This document shows positions 10,160 through 22,203 of a DNA stretch of 64,000 bases, piece after piece. Position 1 is the first letter of the stretch, and every line of letters begins with the position of its first letter. The notes beneath the pieces are model-generated. The model was not told the DNA's origin. It was given only the letters and a program-made list of their open reading frames with translations, and did no database searches. Source of the DNA: Miscanthus floridulus. Taxonomy: Eukaryota > Streptophyta > Magnoliopsida > Poales > Poaceae. Location: positions 106,751,158 through 106,815,157 of the forward strand of contig NC_089587.1 of the NCBI RefSeq assembly GCF_019320115.1. Reading direction: 5' to 3'. The position numbers and the translations under genes were made by a program.

Positions 10160-13100
10160 ATAATCTAACAATCTTTAGATGCATCAACAATGACGGCCTC
10201 ATTGTGATCAAGCCATACGTAAGCAGGTTCGTCATCCTCTTGAAGGATAGGTAGGGGTACATTTGCCCCGAATGGAGGCATTTCCTGATAGCCCCTGTAG
10301 TCTTTTTCATCCGTCACTCTATCGACACCGATAATATTCCTTTTTCCTTCTAGGACTACTTTTAGCCTTTCTTTCGTCTTGTTGTCTCTTGCATAGAAGA
10401 CTTACATAACATCTCTTGCAAGGATGAAGGGGCCGTCTCTGTATGCGGTCTTAGTGAGATCAACGGTTGTGAACCCTTCGCTGTCAGTGTTGATTTCCTC
10501 AAGCCAGACCCACTGGTAGCGAAAAAGAGCTGCCTTCAACGGACCGTAGGCTAGCTCCCATATCTCCTCTATGAAACCATAGTATGTCGCTTGCACATTG
10601 CCGTTTTTATCGTGAGCATCAAAACGAACACCATAATTTTGATATGTGCTCTTTCCATCTTACTTTTTTATGTAAAATATGAATTGATTGATGTCATACC
10701 CTTAGTACTTAAGATATGTACTCGAAGGTCCCTTGGCTAAGGCATCCAGTTGATTACCCAACTTTATTCTAAGCAAGCGGCGTCGCAACCAGTTGATAAA
10801 TTTCTCCTTATGTTTTTATCCTGGCCAAGCCTGTGACGTGCTTGGATACAGAGTTTGCAGTGATTGCCTGTGCTCGTCAATGTATGGCATCACACCCTCG
10901 GCTTGCTAGACAATAGCGAATTGTGCCTATCTGAAAGAAACAGGGTCGTCTACTGTAACAGATTTCTCCATGATCATTCCTTTGCCACGTAGTCTTCCCT
11001 CGTGACACGATTCTAGAACTCTGACCCTTTTGATGTCTATATAATATGTGCAGAACTCAATGGCCTCCTCCATTGACCATCCTTCAACCGTGTCCCCTTC
11101 TGGCCTGAATTAGTTACTAGCATACCTCCTGAAAACTTTCATCAATCTTTCAAAAGAGATGAATGAGCAGATGCAATGAGATATCAAAGTAAGTCGGCAG
11201 GAAATACATCTCAAGCCTAACGAGAGTTTTGGCTATGTCCCGCTATAGCTGCTCTAGCATGGACACATCAATGACCTTTTTAAGACCGTGTTGAAGAACG
11301 AGCATAGCTTTATGATTAGGACGCAGACCTTTGGGAGGAGGATACCACGTAGGGCAACAAGGAGCAGCTGAGTCATAATGACATGACAGTCATGGGTCTT
11401 CATAGGGTCATAGTTGAACTTGAGTTCTCTCATATTCACGAGCCTCTTCGGGTACGCACAGTAGCTCGTCGGGACTTTGAGTTCATTGATGAAAGAAATA
11501 AGCGCACGCTTTTTTCCATTCTTCAATGTCCATGATGCAACCGGAAGTTCAAACTAGCCATTCTCTAGCTCCATGGGATGCAGCTCCTTCCTGATTCCCA
11601 AGTGTTGCATGTCCAGGCGTGTGGCTAGTGAATCCTTCGATGTCCCTCCAGTGTCCATCAAGGTGTTAAGAGTGTTAGCGCACACGTTTTTAGTGATGTG
11701 CATGGGATCAAGACAGTGGCGTACACTCAGAAAATGGCCAGTAAGGTAGTTTCCATAAAACTATTTTTTCTTCCAAACGCTCCCATCAGACGCTGCTACT
11801 GCATTGTCCCCCTTTCCAAGGACAACCTCTAGTTTGTTGAGTTCTCAAAGTATCGTAGGCCCGTCTCGATATTTTAGAGCTAAGCGTTTCTCAATAGTGC
11901 CGTTGAAATCTTTTCTGTTCCTGCGGTAAGGGTGATCCTTAGGTAGGAACCTACAGGTGTCCCATATAAACTATCTTTGAGTTATTTAGCAGATTTACCG
12001 CATTCAGTGTCATCCAAGCACTCGACACATCTAGTATAGCCTTTTTGTCTTCTCCCCGGACAACGAACCTCGACCAGGTAGGTCGGTGATTGTAGCGATA
12101 AGTACTCTCTTGATTGTGACATGTTCCTTTTTTACTTGTCCCAAACATTCGGCACACCTTTTTCAAACATCCCCACTAGTTCATCGATCACTGGTTCTAG
12201 AAACACATCGATGTCATTCCTAGGTTATCTTGGCCCTTAGGATCAGTAGTGGCATCTAGATGTACGTACCGCTTCATACATACCCAAGGTGAAAGGTTGT
12301 ATATACAGAGTGTCACTGGCCGGGTGCTATGATTGCTTCTAACCTAGTCGAAAGGATTCATCCCATCTGTGCTCAAAGCAAACCAAAGGTGCCTTACCCC
12401 TCTACCGATGTCCTTATAGAACATAGTATTGACAGTCCTCCAGTCATATCCATCAGTGGGGTGCCTCATAATTGTATCTTTCTTATGCTCTTCGCCATGC
12501 CAGCGCAATAGCTTAGGCTAACTTTGCACATGCAAATAGCCTATACACCCGGGGAGCTTGAGGGAAATATCAAACGACCTTTACAGGACCTCCTCTGGTC
12601 TTGGTACCCTTATCTCACAGTCCTTCCTTGTACCTGTGGAGCTTCACACTTGGGCCACTTGTTCAAGTCTTTATATTTTTCTCCATGATATAATATGCAA
12701 TCATTGGAATACGCTGTGGATTTTTTCAACCTCGAGGCCGATAGGGCAGATCATTTGCTTGGCCAAGTATGTCTTTTCGGGCAACTCATTTTTTCTAGGA
12801 GCATTTTTCTTATTATACCTAACAACTGATCAAAGCCTTTATCGCTCAATCCTGTTTGTCGATTTGAACTCTAACAGCATGATGTCGGTTTCTAGTTTGC
12901 TCATTTGACAATTCCTATACAGTGGTGTTTTGCCATCTTGTCTCTTTTTCTCTAACTTTCTTAGCTGTCTTTCACTAAGACATCTGGTCTCTAGATTACG
13001 TAGCAGCTGAGAAATGCCATCGTTGTTCTTGGTGTCATTAGCTAGCGTGTTCCTAAACATATTATTAACTGTGGCCATAGGTTCCGTTTTGACACCGGGT

Positions 13101-13403
13101 TCCTCGTCCGCATCATGGATGGCTACGTCAGGCATGTCCACATCATTCATCGTTTTTCCTGCAGAACATTCATACCAACCTCGTCATGCATAGTCCATAT
13201 CGTATAGTTTGGACATGAACCCCCTGGTAATCAAGTGCGATCGTATGGACTCAATTTAACGAAAGTTCCTTTAATTGTTGTAATCTTTGCATGGCAGAAG
13301 ACAGGGTTTTCATTCTCAGGGCTTTGACATCGGTGATAAACTGGCTGACGCCATGCATGTACCGCTTGTCCGTTTCGGACAGATACATCCACTCTTAATC
13401 CAT
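10160..13403 (-). pseudogene. CACTA TNP2 transposase, broken
   Basis: Reading leftward on the minus strand: a likely start ATG at 13403 followed by an N-terminal transposase-associated region (to about 13150), then acidic sequence and the TNP2 core. The core includes LYRNCQMSKLETDIMLLEFK (about 12930-12870), VRHCLDPMHITKNVCANTLN near 11720-11660, MGIRKELHP-like sequence near 11600, and a DUF4218-type stretch with HDCHVIMTQLLLVALRGIL (about 11400-11330). The C-terminal DUF4216-type domain has YGFIEEIWELAYGPLKAALF (about 10590-10530) and ends near 10160. TNP2 is the catalytic subunit of CACTA transposition. Many in-frame stops and frame changes make it non-functional. Length and domain order match the family. 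Confidence 0.85.
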
Positions 13404-14450
13404 CTCTGCACAAAAAATACTGAGACAGTAATTATAAAGAATTAATAAGAAATCGAGCTTCATGAACAACAATTGTAGCTCGAAAGTACCATTTTTGGAA
13501 AATATTATTGTACACTAATTATTGAAAAATTAAAATTGATAGCCCCGGCCCTATAAATTAAAAATCATAGTAAAAAACAATTATTACACAATAACGAAGA
13601 ACAACTATTCTACTCTACTTCTAAGAACTAATTATAGCATCACATACTAACAATGATGATATTGACCACCATGGAATAATTAGCTAGGAATTAAAATATG
13701 TTCATAGACACCAACCTTTTGGATGATGGATGTCACCATAATTTGAGCCTTACACGAATGTCCAATTAGAAAAGTGTTCTTTAGAATGGAGAAAGAACTA
13801 GAATGAGAATCAAGTAATGTAGCCATCAAAACGAAGCTAATTAAGCAACAAAATTCAAAGAAGTAGATGTTTGTTACTAACCTTAAAGCAAAAAGATCAA
13901 GCCATTCTTAAAATCCAAGCGCTAGCTTCATGGTGAAGAGCAGCCGCAACAATGGAGGAAAGGACCCAAACGCGCGTCTCTATTCTCGGGATGAAAAAGA
14001 GGAGGAAGAAGAGGACGGCTGCAAGCCTTTTTGTGCTATAGGCTTATCACCGTTGGTTCTTGGCTAGAACCGACAGTGATAGATCCCAATCACTATCGGC
14101 TCTTTGCTTAAACCGGCAGTGATAAGTGGCCGCCAAAACATTGCCGGTTCAAGCCACGAACCGACAGTGATGTGGTCTTTCACTGTCGGTTTTAGCCCAG
14201 CCTCAATCATTTTCTCATTTTCAAGTTTATAACCGACAGTAAAGATACATCACTGTCGGTTCTTACAAATCCGACAGTGATGAGACCGGCAGTGATATCC
14301 AAATATGTAGTAGTGCATGATCCTGTGTGTGTGCTGTAACTGCAACCAATCAACAAGCTACTAGCATATCTATCCGTGTGGGAGCCACACTGACAAGTGT
14401 TTTTGTTTTGCGAATAGGTGTGTATATCCGGCCACTGGAGAGCTGAGCTG
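11526..14450. repeat. Tandem duplication, copy 1 (2925 bp)
   Basis: This unit is followed directly by a second copy at 14451-17375. Every stretch I compared is identical, including all five longer reading frames and the AT-rich spacers. It begins in the middle of TNP2 (ATGTCCATGATGC at 11526) and ends 135 bp outside the CACTA terminus (GAGAGCTGAGCTG at 14450). Confidence 0.95.
14040..14315. repeat. CACTA right terminal and subterminal repeats
   Basis: Arrays of AACCGACAGTGAT / CACTGTCGGTT in both orientations ending in GTAGTAGTG at 14315, the reverse complement of CACTACTAC. The outer part is followed by the CAT target duplication. A second, identical terminus exists at 16965-17240 through the tandem duplication. 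Confidence 0.9.
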
Positions 14451-16328
14451 ATGTCCATGATGCAACCGGAAGTTCAAACTAGCCATTCTCTAGCTCCATG
14501 GGATGCAGCTCCTTCCTGATTCCCAAGTGTTGCATGTCCAGGCGTGTGGCTAGTGAATCCTTCGATGTCCCTCCAGTGTCCATCAAGGTGTTAAGAGTGT
14601 TAGCGCACACGTTTTTAGTGATGTGCATGGGATCAAGACAGTGGCGTACACTCAGAAAATGGCCAGTAAGGTAGTTTCCATAAAACTATTTTTTCTTCCA
14701 AACGCTCCCATCAGACGCTGCTACTGCATTGTCCCCCTTTCCAAGGACAACCTCTAGTTTGTTGAGTTCTCAAAGTATCGTAGGCCCGTCTCGATATTTT
14801 AGAGCTAAGCGTTTCTCAATAGTGCCGTTGAAATCTTTTCTGTTCCTGCGGTAAGGGTGATCCTTAGGTAGGAACCTACAGGTGTCCCATATAAACTATC
14901 TTTGAGTTATTTAGCAGATTTACCGCATTCAGTGTCATCCAAGCACTCGACACATCTAGTATAGCCTTTTTGTCTTCTCCCCGGACAACGAACCTCGACC
15001 AGGTAGGTCGGTGATTGTAGCGATAAGTACTCTCTTGATTGTGACATGTTCCTTTTTTACTTGTCCCAAACATTCGGCACACCTTTTTCAAACATCCCCA
15101 CTAGTTCATCGATCACTGGTTCTAGAAACACATCGATGTCATTCCTAGGTTATCTTGGCCCTTAGGATCAGTAGTGGCATCTAGATGTACGTACCGCTTC
15201 ATACATACCCAAGGTGAAAGGTTGTATATACAGAGTGTCACTGGCCGGGTGCTATGATTGCTTCTAACCTAGTCGAAAGGATTCATCCCATCTGTGCTCA
15301 AAGCAAACCAAAGGTGCCTTACCCCTCTACCGATGTCCTTATAGAACATAGTATTGACAGTCCTCCAGTCATATCCATCAGTGGGGTGCCTCATAATTGT
15401 ATCTTTCTTATGCTCTTCGCCATGCCAGCGCAATAGCTTAGGCTAACTTTGCACATGCAAATAGCCTATACACCCGGGGAGCTTGAGGGAAATATCAAAC
15501 GACCTTTACAGGACCTCCTCTGGTCTTGGTACCCTTATCTCACAGTCCTTCCTTGTACCTGTGGAGCTTCACACTTGGGCCACTTGTTCAAGTCTTTATA
15601 TTTTTCTCCATGATATAATATGCAATCATTGGAATACGCTGTGGATTTTTTCAACCTCGAGGCCGATAGGGCAGATCATTTGCTTGGCCAAGTATGTCTT
15701 TTCGGGCAACTCATTTTTTCTAGGAGCATTTTTCTTATTATACCTAACAACTGATCAAAGCCTTTATCGCTCAATCCTGTTTGTCGATTTGAACTCTAAC
15801 AGCATGATGTCGGTTTCTAGTTTGCTCATTTGACAATTCCTATACAGTGGTGTTTTGCCATCTTGTCTCTTTTTCTCTAACTTTCTTAGCTGTCTTTCAC
15901 TAAGACATCTGGTCTCTAGATTACGTAGCAGCTGAGAAATGCCATCGTTGTTCTTGGTGTCATTAGCTAGCGTGTTCCTAAACATATTATTAACTGTGGC
16001 CATAGGTTCCGTTTTGACACCGGGTTCCTCGTCCGCATCATGGATGGCTACGTCAGGCATGTCCACATCATTCATCGTTTTTCCTGCAGAACATTCATAC
16101 CAACCTCGTCATGCATAGTCCATATCGTATAGTTTGGACATGAACCCCCTGGTAATCAAGTGCGATCGTATGGACTCAATTTAACGAAAGTTCCTTTAAT
16201 TGTTGTAATCTTTGCATGGCAGAAGACAGGGTTTTCATTCTCAGGGCTTTGACATCGGTGATAAACTGGCTGACGCCATGCATGTACCGCTTGTCCGTTT
16301 CGGACAGATACATCCACTCTTAATCCAT
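14451..16328 (-). pseudogene. Duplicated N-terminal part of CACTA TNP2
   Basis: Second copy of the TNP2 coding region from the start ATG at 16328 to the duplication breakpoint at 14451. It lacks the downstream core, the DUF4218-type and DUF4216-type domains, which remain only in copy 1. It has the same stops and frame changes as copy 1, so the duplication happened after the gene decayed (or is an assembly event). Confidence 0.85.
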
Positions 16329-17375
16329 CTCTGCACAAAAAATACTGAGACAGTAATTATAAAGAATTAATAAGAAATCGAGCTTCATGAACAACAATTG
16401 TAGCTCGAAAGTACCATTTTTGGAAAATATTATTGTACACTAATTATTGAAAAATTAAAATTGATAGCCCCGGCCCTATAAATTAAAAATCATAGTAAAA
16501 AACAATTATTACACAATAACGAAGAACAACTATTCTACTCTACTTCTAAGAACTAATTATAGCATCACATACTAACAATGATGATATTGACCACCATGGA
16601 ATAATTAGCTAGGAATTAAAATATGTTCATAGACACCAACCTTTTGGATGATGGATGTCACCATAATTTGAGCCTTACACGAATGTCCAATTAGAAAAGT
16701 GTTCTTTAGAATGGAGAAAGAACTAGAATGAGAATCAAGTAATGTAGCCATCAAAACGAAGCTAATTAAGCAACAAAATTCAAAGAAGTAGATGTTTGTT
16801 ACTAACCTTAAAGCAAAAAGATCAAGCCATTCTTAAAATCCAAGCGCTAGCTTCATGGTGAAGAGCAGCCGCAACAATGGAGGAAAGGACCCAAACGCGC
16901 GTCTCTATTCTCGGGATGAAAAAGAGGAGGAAGAAGAGGACGGCTGCAAGCCTTTTTGTGCTATAGGCTTATCACCGTTGGTTCTTGGCTAGAACCGACA
17001 GTGATAGATCCCAATCACTATCGGCTCTTTGCTTAAACCGGCAGTGATAAGTGGCCGCCAAAACATTGCCGGTTCAAGCCACGAACCGACAGTGATGTGG
17101 TCTTTCACTGTCGGTTTTAGCCCAGCCTCAATCATTTTCTCATTTTCAAGTTTATAACCGACAGTAAAGATACATCACTGTCGGTTCTTACAAATCCGAC
17201 AGTGATGAGACCGGCAGTGATATCCAAATATGTAGTAGTGCATGATCCTGTGTGTGTGCTGTAACTGCAACCAATCAACAAGCTACTAGCATATCTATCC
17301 GTGTGGGAGCCACACTGACAAGTGTTTTTGTTTTGCGAATAGGTGTGTATATCCGGCCACTGGAGAGCTGAGCTG
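14451..17375. repeat. Tandem duplication, copy 2 (2925 bp)
   Basis: Exact repeat of 11526-14450 with an offset of 2925. The junction at 14450/14451 joins GAGCTGAGCTG to ATGTCCATG with at most one base of microhomology. It carries the N-terminal part of TNP2, a second right CACTA end (16965-17240) and a second copy of the 135-bp flank (17241-17375), but no left CACTA end. Unique sequence resumes at 17376. Confidence 0.95.
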
Positions 17376-18640
17376 AGAACTGAGGTAGGTGTGTGCTGGA
17401 TCGGAAGAGACTACGGGAGAGGAGGACTATAGGCACCTGCTGAAAGCGCAAGCCTTCATGTTTTATCTTTTGTGACAAGGCCCTGTCAACCAAATCAGGA
17501 CTCAACTCAACTCCACTCGCCAGAACATGCCGGGCTCCAGCCCGAGACGTGGACGCGATGCCAACACTTGCCTGCTGCAAGCAGCAGCTCTGTGAACGGG
17601 GAGGGCGATGTCTCGCGCCCGGCATCAGATCAGGCCTACCGACCGCCGGCCTCCAGACAGGGACAGCGGACCGGACGGGACCTGCTGCTCGCCACACAGC
17701 ACACATGCATGCGCCTTGCAATTGCCGATCAGTCCACGACTAGACTGGATCACCACCACGCACTCGTCTCCGCCAGGAGGGAGGCGCCGCGAGGGAGCCA
17801 GCGACGACGACGACACAAGGGATCGGTATCACGGTACACATGGCCGCGGAACCTGGGTCACGCACGTGTACGTAGAGCCAAATCCCGGCGAGATACGCAC
17901 AGGGTGAGAAGCCACCGCGCCAAGGGGGTAACCGGTAACGTGACAACGTCGCGTCGGAACGTGCCCGACCGGGCGGCCGGCGCCATCCTCGTGCACAGGG
18001 CCGGCAAGTGACACCTGAGCGGGAGATACAGGTGGGTATGGAGGAAGACACCAAAGCTTCCTTTCTCCTCGCGTTGTCGCTTCGAGCGGCGCCGGTCGTC
18101 GTCGTCTTCCCCGGCCCCCTCCGTCCCCTCCTGTCAGAGGAACAAACAACGTACGCGCGAGACCGACCTCGATCGGGGCGGGCGTCATCTGGCCGGGCCG
18201 GACACGCGCGCGCGGTGACGGCCGACGAGACGGGGTACCGAACCGATCGCCCGCGGCTGGCCGTTGCGGCATGCATCTCCTCGCCGTGCAGGGGTGCCCG
18301 TCCGTGCCGACGGCCATGTATCACATGGGTGGCGGTGGCGCGCGGCCGGGTGGGCCGGCGATGGCGCTGGGCATTTGGGCGGCTACGTCGTAGGGCGGCG
18401 GCCCGCGGCCCGCGGATTGGCCTGGCCCCCGTTCAACTGACGATCAGACGGATCGCGACGCAGGTCCAGAACGATTGGATGGAAGGATCCGTGCGGGTCA
18501 CGCTCGCCAGCTTGGGTCGTTTGAGGTGATTGCATTGAATGGGGAATGCAACGTGCGTGGCCGTGCGCTTGACGGCTGCTGCTGCTTCGGACAGACCAAC
18601 GGTATACCAACCACGCACTAGGGCTCGGTAGTTTTGCCTC
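17376..18640. other. CpG-rich segment right of the CACTA
   Basis: GC- and CpG-dense DNA resembling 2241-3471. Overlapping reading frames of 150-190 codons on both strands have GC-rich accidental composition, and none shows a domain I recognise. No exon-intron structure is evident. The low CpG depletion suggests historical hypomethylation, as near genes. Confidence 0.4.
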
Positions 18641-18977
18641 TTGACCCTTGACCCTTCATGTTCGTTCTTGACCCTTCATGTTCCTGTGAAGAACGAAACC
18701 CTTCCTTTAATTTTTTTAATATAAGATAATAATAGAAAAAAGAGTTCTGGCATCATCCCTTTTAAGAAGAGGAATCAGTACGAATTACTACTGCCCAACA
18801 TTCAAATCCAATTCTAAAAATAAACATCTATCCATGGGATGAGAAAATGGTATTGCCACCGATTTCAAAGGGCAGCAAGCTTGGATGAATAGATCGGCTC
18901 TGACTCTTTGATCATACACAGATTGCTGGAGACAGTAGCGGAACCTCAGAGCTTTTAGGGAGCCCGGGAGTCCTTGA
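18641..18977. other. Intergenic, nothing recognised
   Basis: AT-richer DNA with a short direct repeat of TTGACCCTTCATGTTC (about 18645-18682). No coding or repeat family identified. Its last bases (ending TCCTTGA) abut the ACATA target duplication of the next element. Confidence 0.4.
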
Positions 18978-20556
18978 ACATATGTTGATGGTAGTTAACA
19001 ACCAATATAAACCATCAATTAAACATGTATAAGAACATAAATATAATCACCAATGAAGATTTAGGGGTTTAAACTAATAAATTACACAAGTTTTGGTGAA
19101 TCTGTGTTTCCAGCAGGGTTTAATCAGAAAACCGTCAAGGAGGACCTAATCGTCAAAGAAAAATTCGGAGTTCCGCCACGGTACCTACGTGAGAAGACTC
19201 TAGAAGGGTCCAGAAGCCACGTCACCAAAGCGGACGGCCACCCCCTGACAGGTGGGGCCGCCCGACCCCTGTGGACCCCACCTGTCTCCTCGTCGCTACG
19301 TCGGTTTTCCACCGCCTTTGAGGATGCATCTAGGCCGTTACTTAAGTCGGTTCGATCCAATGGCTCACGTTGGACCCTCAAGGCTATATAATCCAGCCCC
19401 TACCTTTCCCCTCAGGCATAACCCTAGTCATCAAGTCATTTGAGAAGACAGAAACCCTAATCTTCTCAGAGCTCCTCCTCCATAGCATAGCTAGTTAGGA
19501 TAGATCTAGAGGGAGGCAAGCAGGACTTCGCTTGGATTCCCGATCTTGTCAAGAGCGTGGTTCAGTATAAACTTTGTACCCCTCTCTCTCTTGTTTCTCT
19601 ATTATTTTTATATGCTAGTTACAATTGTTATGACAATCTCAGTATTCATCTTATTCATGTTCTTCGTTACGATTTTCATCGTCTACTTTGATTATATAAT
19701 TAGTATAGCTAGTTTATCATTATGTTTATGCACAAGTTCGTATAGCACTCACTCTAAAGTACGCGGGGTGGGTGGTCTACATTGTGTAAACGTGGTGCTT
19801 ATACGTTGTTTACCTGTAGATACACCTTATATTATGGGTCATGTGGTAGATCGCGAATGTGACACTCCCATTGAGTTCTTTGTAGTCCACTCCCCGAATT
19901 CTGGTGCAAGTAGGGTCCGATTACGAAGGTAGAACGAGCTCTGCCCTCAATCTTCCTTAGTAATATCCCTTAGGTGTATATATGATGATGGTCTTAGCCA
20001 CGATTATTAGGTGTAATTACACTAATCAAATGTATGCTTTGAATTGTAATTAAGAATGACTTAGGAATTATTCTTCTAATATTCTACCTGACCACTGCTA
20101 ATGCTATAGAAAGGAGTGCTCTGAGTGATTTATTATTCTCATTACTTATCATTTATATATCTCTTATCTTATGACTTACCCCTGTTGTGAGTAGAATATT
20201 AGCTATGGTTTATTTCTCCTTCAATAGTATAAGTTATCAATACATGTCCATGCTAGACCTTCTCAGTGGTAAAAATACAAATAATGATACCTGAAATACT
20301 ATCTGGTAAAATGCTATAATGGTATATTATCTGTGCGCTTGCGGATACTTTGTATTCATAGATTTATATATATTATCTCTCTAGTCACATAATTAATAAA
20401 GAACTGCTTAGTGTTATTCTAGTAGTAATGCTATGTAGTACCAACACATATCTCTGACATCATCACTAGGAATGACAACCTAGTAAAGTTATGAGGTATA
20501 GGTTTACAATAGGTGGCTAAGTACTCAAACAAGTGACACGTTAATAAACACCAACA
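18978..20556 (+). repeat. Athila-like 5' LTR with target duplication
   Basis: TSD ACATA (18978-18982), then an LTR of 1574 bp from TGTTGATGG to ACCAACA. A TATA-like TATATAAT lies at 19385-19392, preceded by a GC-rich stretch. A hydrophobic reading frame (19546-19932) recurs in the right LTR, simply because the LTRs share descent. Compared with the right LTR it has about 115 bp more near 20330-20440 and lacks an insertion that the right LTR has near 36715. Confidence 0.85.
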
Positions 20557-20565
20557 AGCTATTTT

Positions 20566-20583
20566 TGGCACCGTTGCCGAGGA
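20566..20583 (+). promoter_or_regulatory. Primer-binding site (tRNA-Asp type)
   Basis: TGGCACCGTTGCCGAGGA matches the complement of the plant tRNA-Asp 3' end except at two positions, both G-to-A changes. It lies 9 bp after the LTR end. tRNA-Asp priming is typical of Athila-type elements. Confidence 0.75.
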
Positions 20584-20709
20584 AGGTAACTAGACAAAGG
20601 AAGTATTGATAAACTTATACTTATTGATGTGATCAAGGAAAACATTGACCTCTGCTCAAATAGGAATACCCTTGTTTTGTCTACTCGTGTATCTTATGCA
20701 GGGTAATGT

Positions 20710-22203
20710 ATGACCGGTTTTGACCTTCCGACAAACTACGTTGAAAATCCAAAAGCATTAATCAGGAAGACCAAAGCTAAGCTCAAGAAAGTCTCAGCGT
20801 TAAAGTCGGAAGACAGCCATATAAGACGAAGCTTAACACTAGAATTTGAAGTCCATGACTAACAGGACTCTCCATGAATTCTCTGCTCCAACTACTGGCC
20901 AACATCCGTACTGGACCGACAGTCAATGTCGGAGATAATGGATTCAAGCTTAAACCAGTTCTCATCAATATGGTGCAAGCAAACCAGTTTTATGGAAAGG
21001 CACATGAAGATGCGAGTGCACATCTCCAACACTTTCTAGAGATCTATAGCACCTTCACCATCAAAGGAGTAACCCAGGATGCCATACTACTTCGCCTCTT
21101 CCCATTTTCACTTTTGGGGAAGGCGAAGCAATGGTTCTATGCCCATAAAGATAGAAATACTACATGAGATAACTGCTCCACTACCTTTCTAGCAAAGTTC
21201 TTTCCCACAGGCAATACTAATACTCTACGTGGGAGAATCTCAAGCTTTTAGCAACAACATGATGAATATGTCCCTGAGGCATGGGAACACTTTCAAGACT
21301 ATATATCAGAATGTCCTCATCATGGGATGGAGAATTGGCTACTCATGCAGACTTTTCTATCACGGGCTGACCAACAGTATCCTTGAGACTATGGATGATG
21401 CTGCTGGAGGTGCATTCTTGTCACTTACACTTCTAGCTACGACCACTCTTGTGGAGAAGATGGCCTCCAATCAAGGTTGGAATGAAGAACGTGCTCAAAC
21501 CCATAAAAGAGGTGGAGGTATACATCAACTCAAGGAAGTAGACATGTTGTCTGCCAAGATGGGCCTACTAATGAAGAAGCTTGAAGATCGAGCTAATGAA
21601 AAGCAAGAAGTCATGCACATTCATGATTCTCGCATGACATGTGAAGTGTGTGGAAGCACTAGGCATTCAGGGAATAACTGTCCTGAGACCCATGAGGATG
21701 TGAATTTTGTCAACAACAACAACTACTATCGTCCTCAACAGAATCAAGGATGGAACCGACAACAAAGGCCGAACTACCAAGGTAATTATCAAGATAATAA
21801 TTTTAATAATTTAAATCAATCACCCTTGAGAGAATTAAGTGCTAGCCAATCCAAAATTATGGAGGGATTATCTAGAAAGGTGGCTTCCAATGATAGAATT
21901 CTAGAAAACCCAAATAACAGAATGGATAGCTTTGCTTCTGCCATTAAGAACCAGCACAACTTTAATAAAATGATAGAATCATAGATAGCTCAGCTGGTGG
22001 CTGCTGTTCCTCCGTACGATAAAGGTAAGATTCTGGGGCAACCGGAAGATCTCGAAACTGCAAATCTTGTCGATATTTATAATACAACTTACTACTATAC
22101 GGAGCCATCGACGGGAAGGTGGATAGATTATACCTTGCCTGAGAAGAAGAGCGATTTAGGAAGACCTGTCATCCCCATCGCCATTGGACCTCACATCTTC
22201 TAG
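20710..22203 (+). pseudogene. Athila-like gag, broken
   Basis: Starts at ATG 20710 (MTGFDLPTNYVENPKALIRK), shifts frame near 20860 and continues with the conserved capsid region (INMVQANQFYGKAHEDASAH, FLEIYSTFTIKGV). It has a stop at 21165 and a frame change before 21229. A zinc knuckle of CCHC spacing (CEVCGSTRHSGNNC) lies at about 21640-21680, followed by an Asn/Gln-rich tail. TAG stops at 21982 and 22201 end it. Gag forms the retrotransposon particle; this copy cannot make a full-length one. The family match is strong from the capsid region. Confidence 0.8.

Larger units (their letters stand above)
3472..14315 (-). mobile_element. CACTA (En/Spm) DNA transposon, complete but decayed
   Basis: The right end read on the minus strand starts CACTACTACATATTTGG. 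The left end starts CACTGCATAATAGCAC, a degenerate partner. Both are followed by the same subterminal motif, TCACTGCCG. A 3-bp target duplication CAT flanks the element (3469-3471 and 14316-14318), the CACTA hallmark. Dozens of CACTGTCGGTT/CACTGCCGGTT copies in both orientations crowd each end. Coding is on the minus strand in the order TNP2 transposase, TNPA-like protein, Ulp1-like protease, as in other Poaceae CACTA families. All three are interrupted by stops and frameshifts, so the element cannot supply its own transposase, though its ends could in principle be recognised in trans. The region 11526-14315 is repeated downstream. Confidence 0.9.

Noticed and set aside
3472..17240. Two independent CACTA insertions
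   Set aside because: The second unit lacks a left end and is identical to the right part of the first, including flanking DNA, so it is a duplication and not a new insertion.
17740..18324. 194-codon minus-strand frame
   Set aside because: Same reason: Arg/Pro/Gly-biased translation, competing frames on both strands, no recognisable motif.
19546..19932. Hydrophobic frame in the Athila-like LTR, also in the other LTR (37024-37521)
   Set aside because: Present twice only because LTRs are copies of one sequence. The two versions differ in length and start, with no sign of selection.
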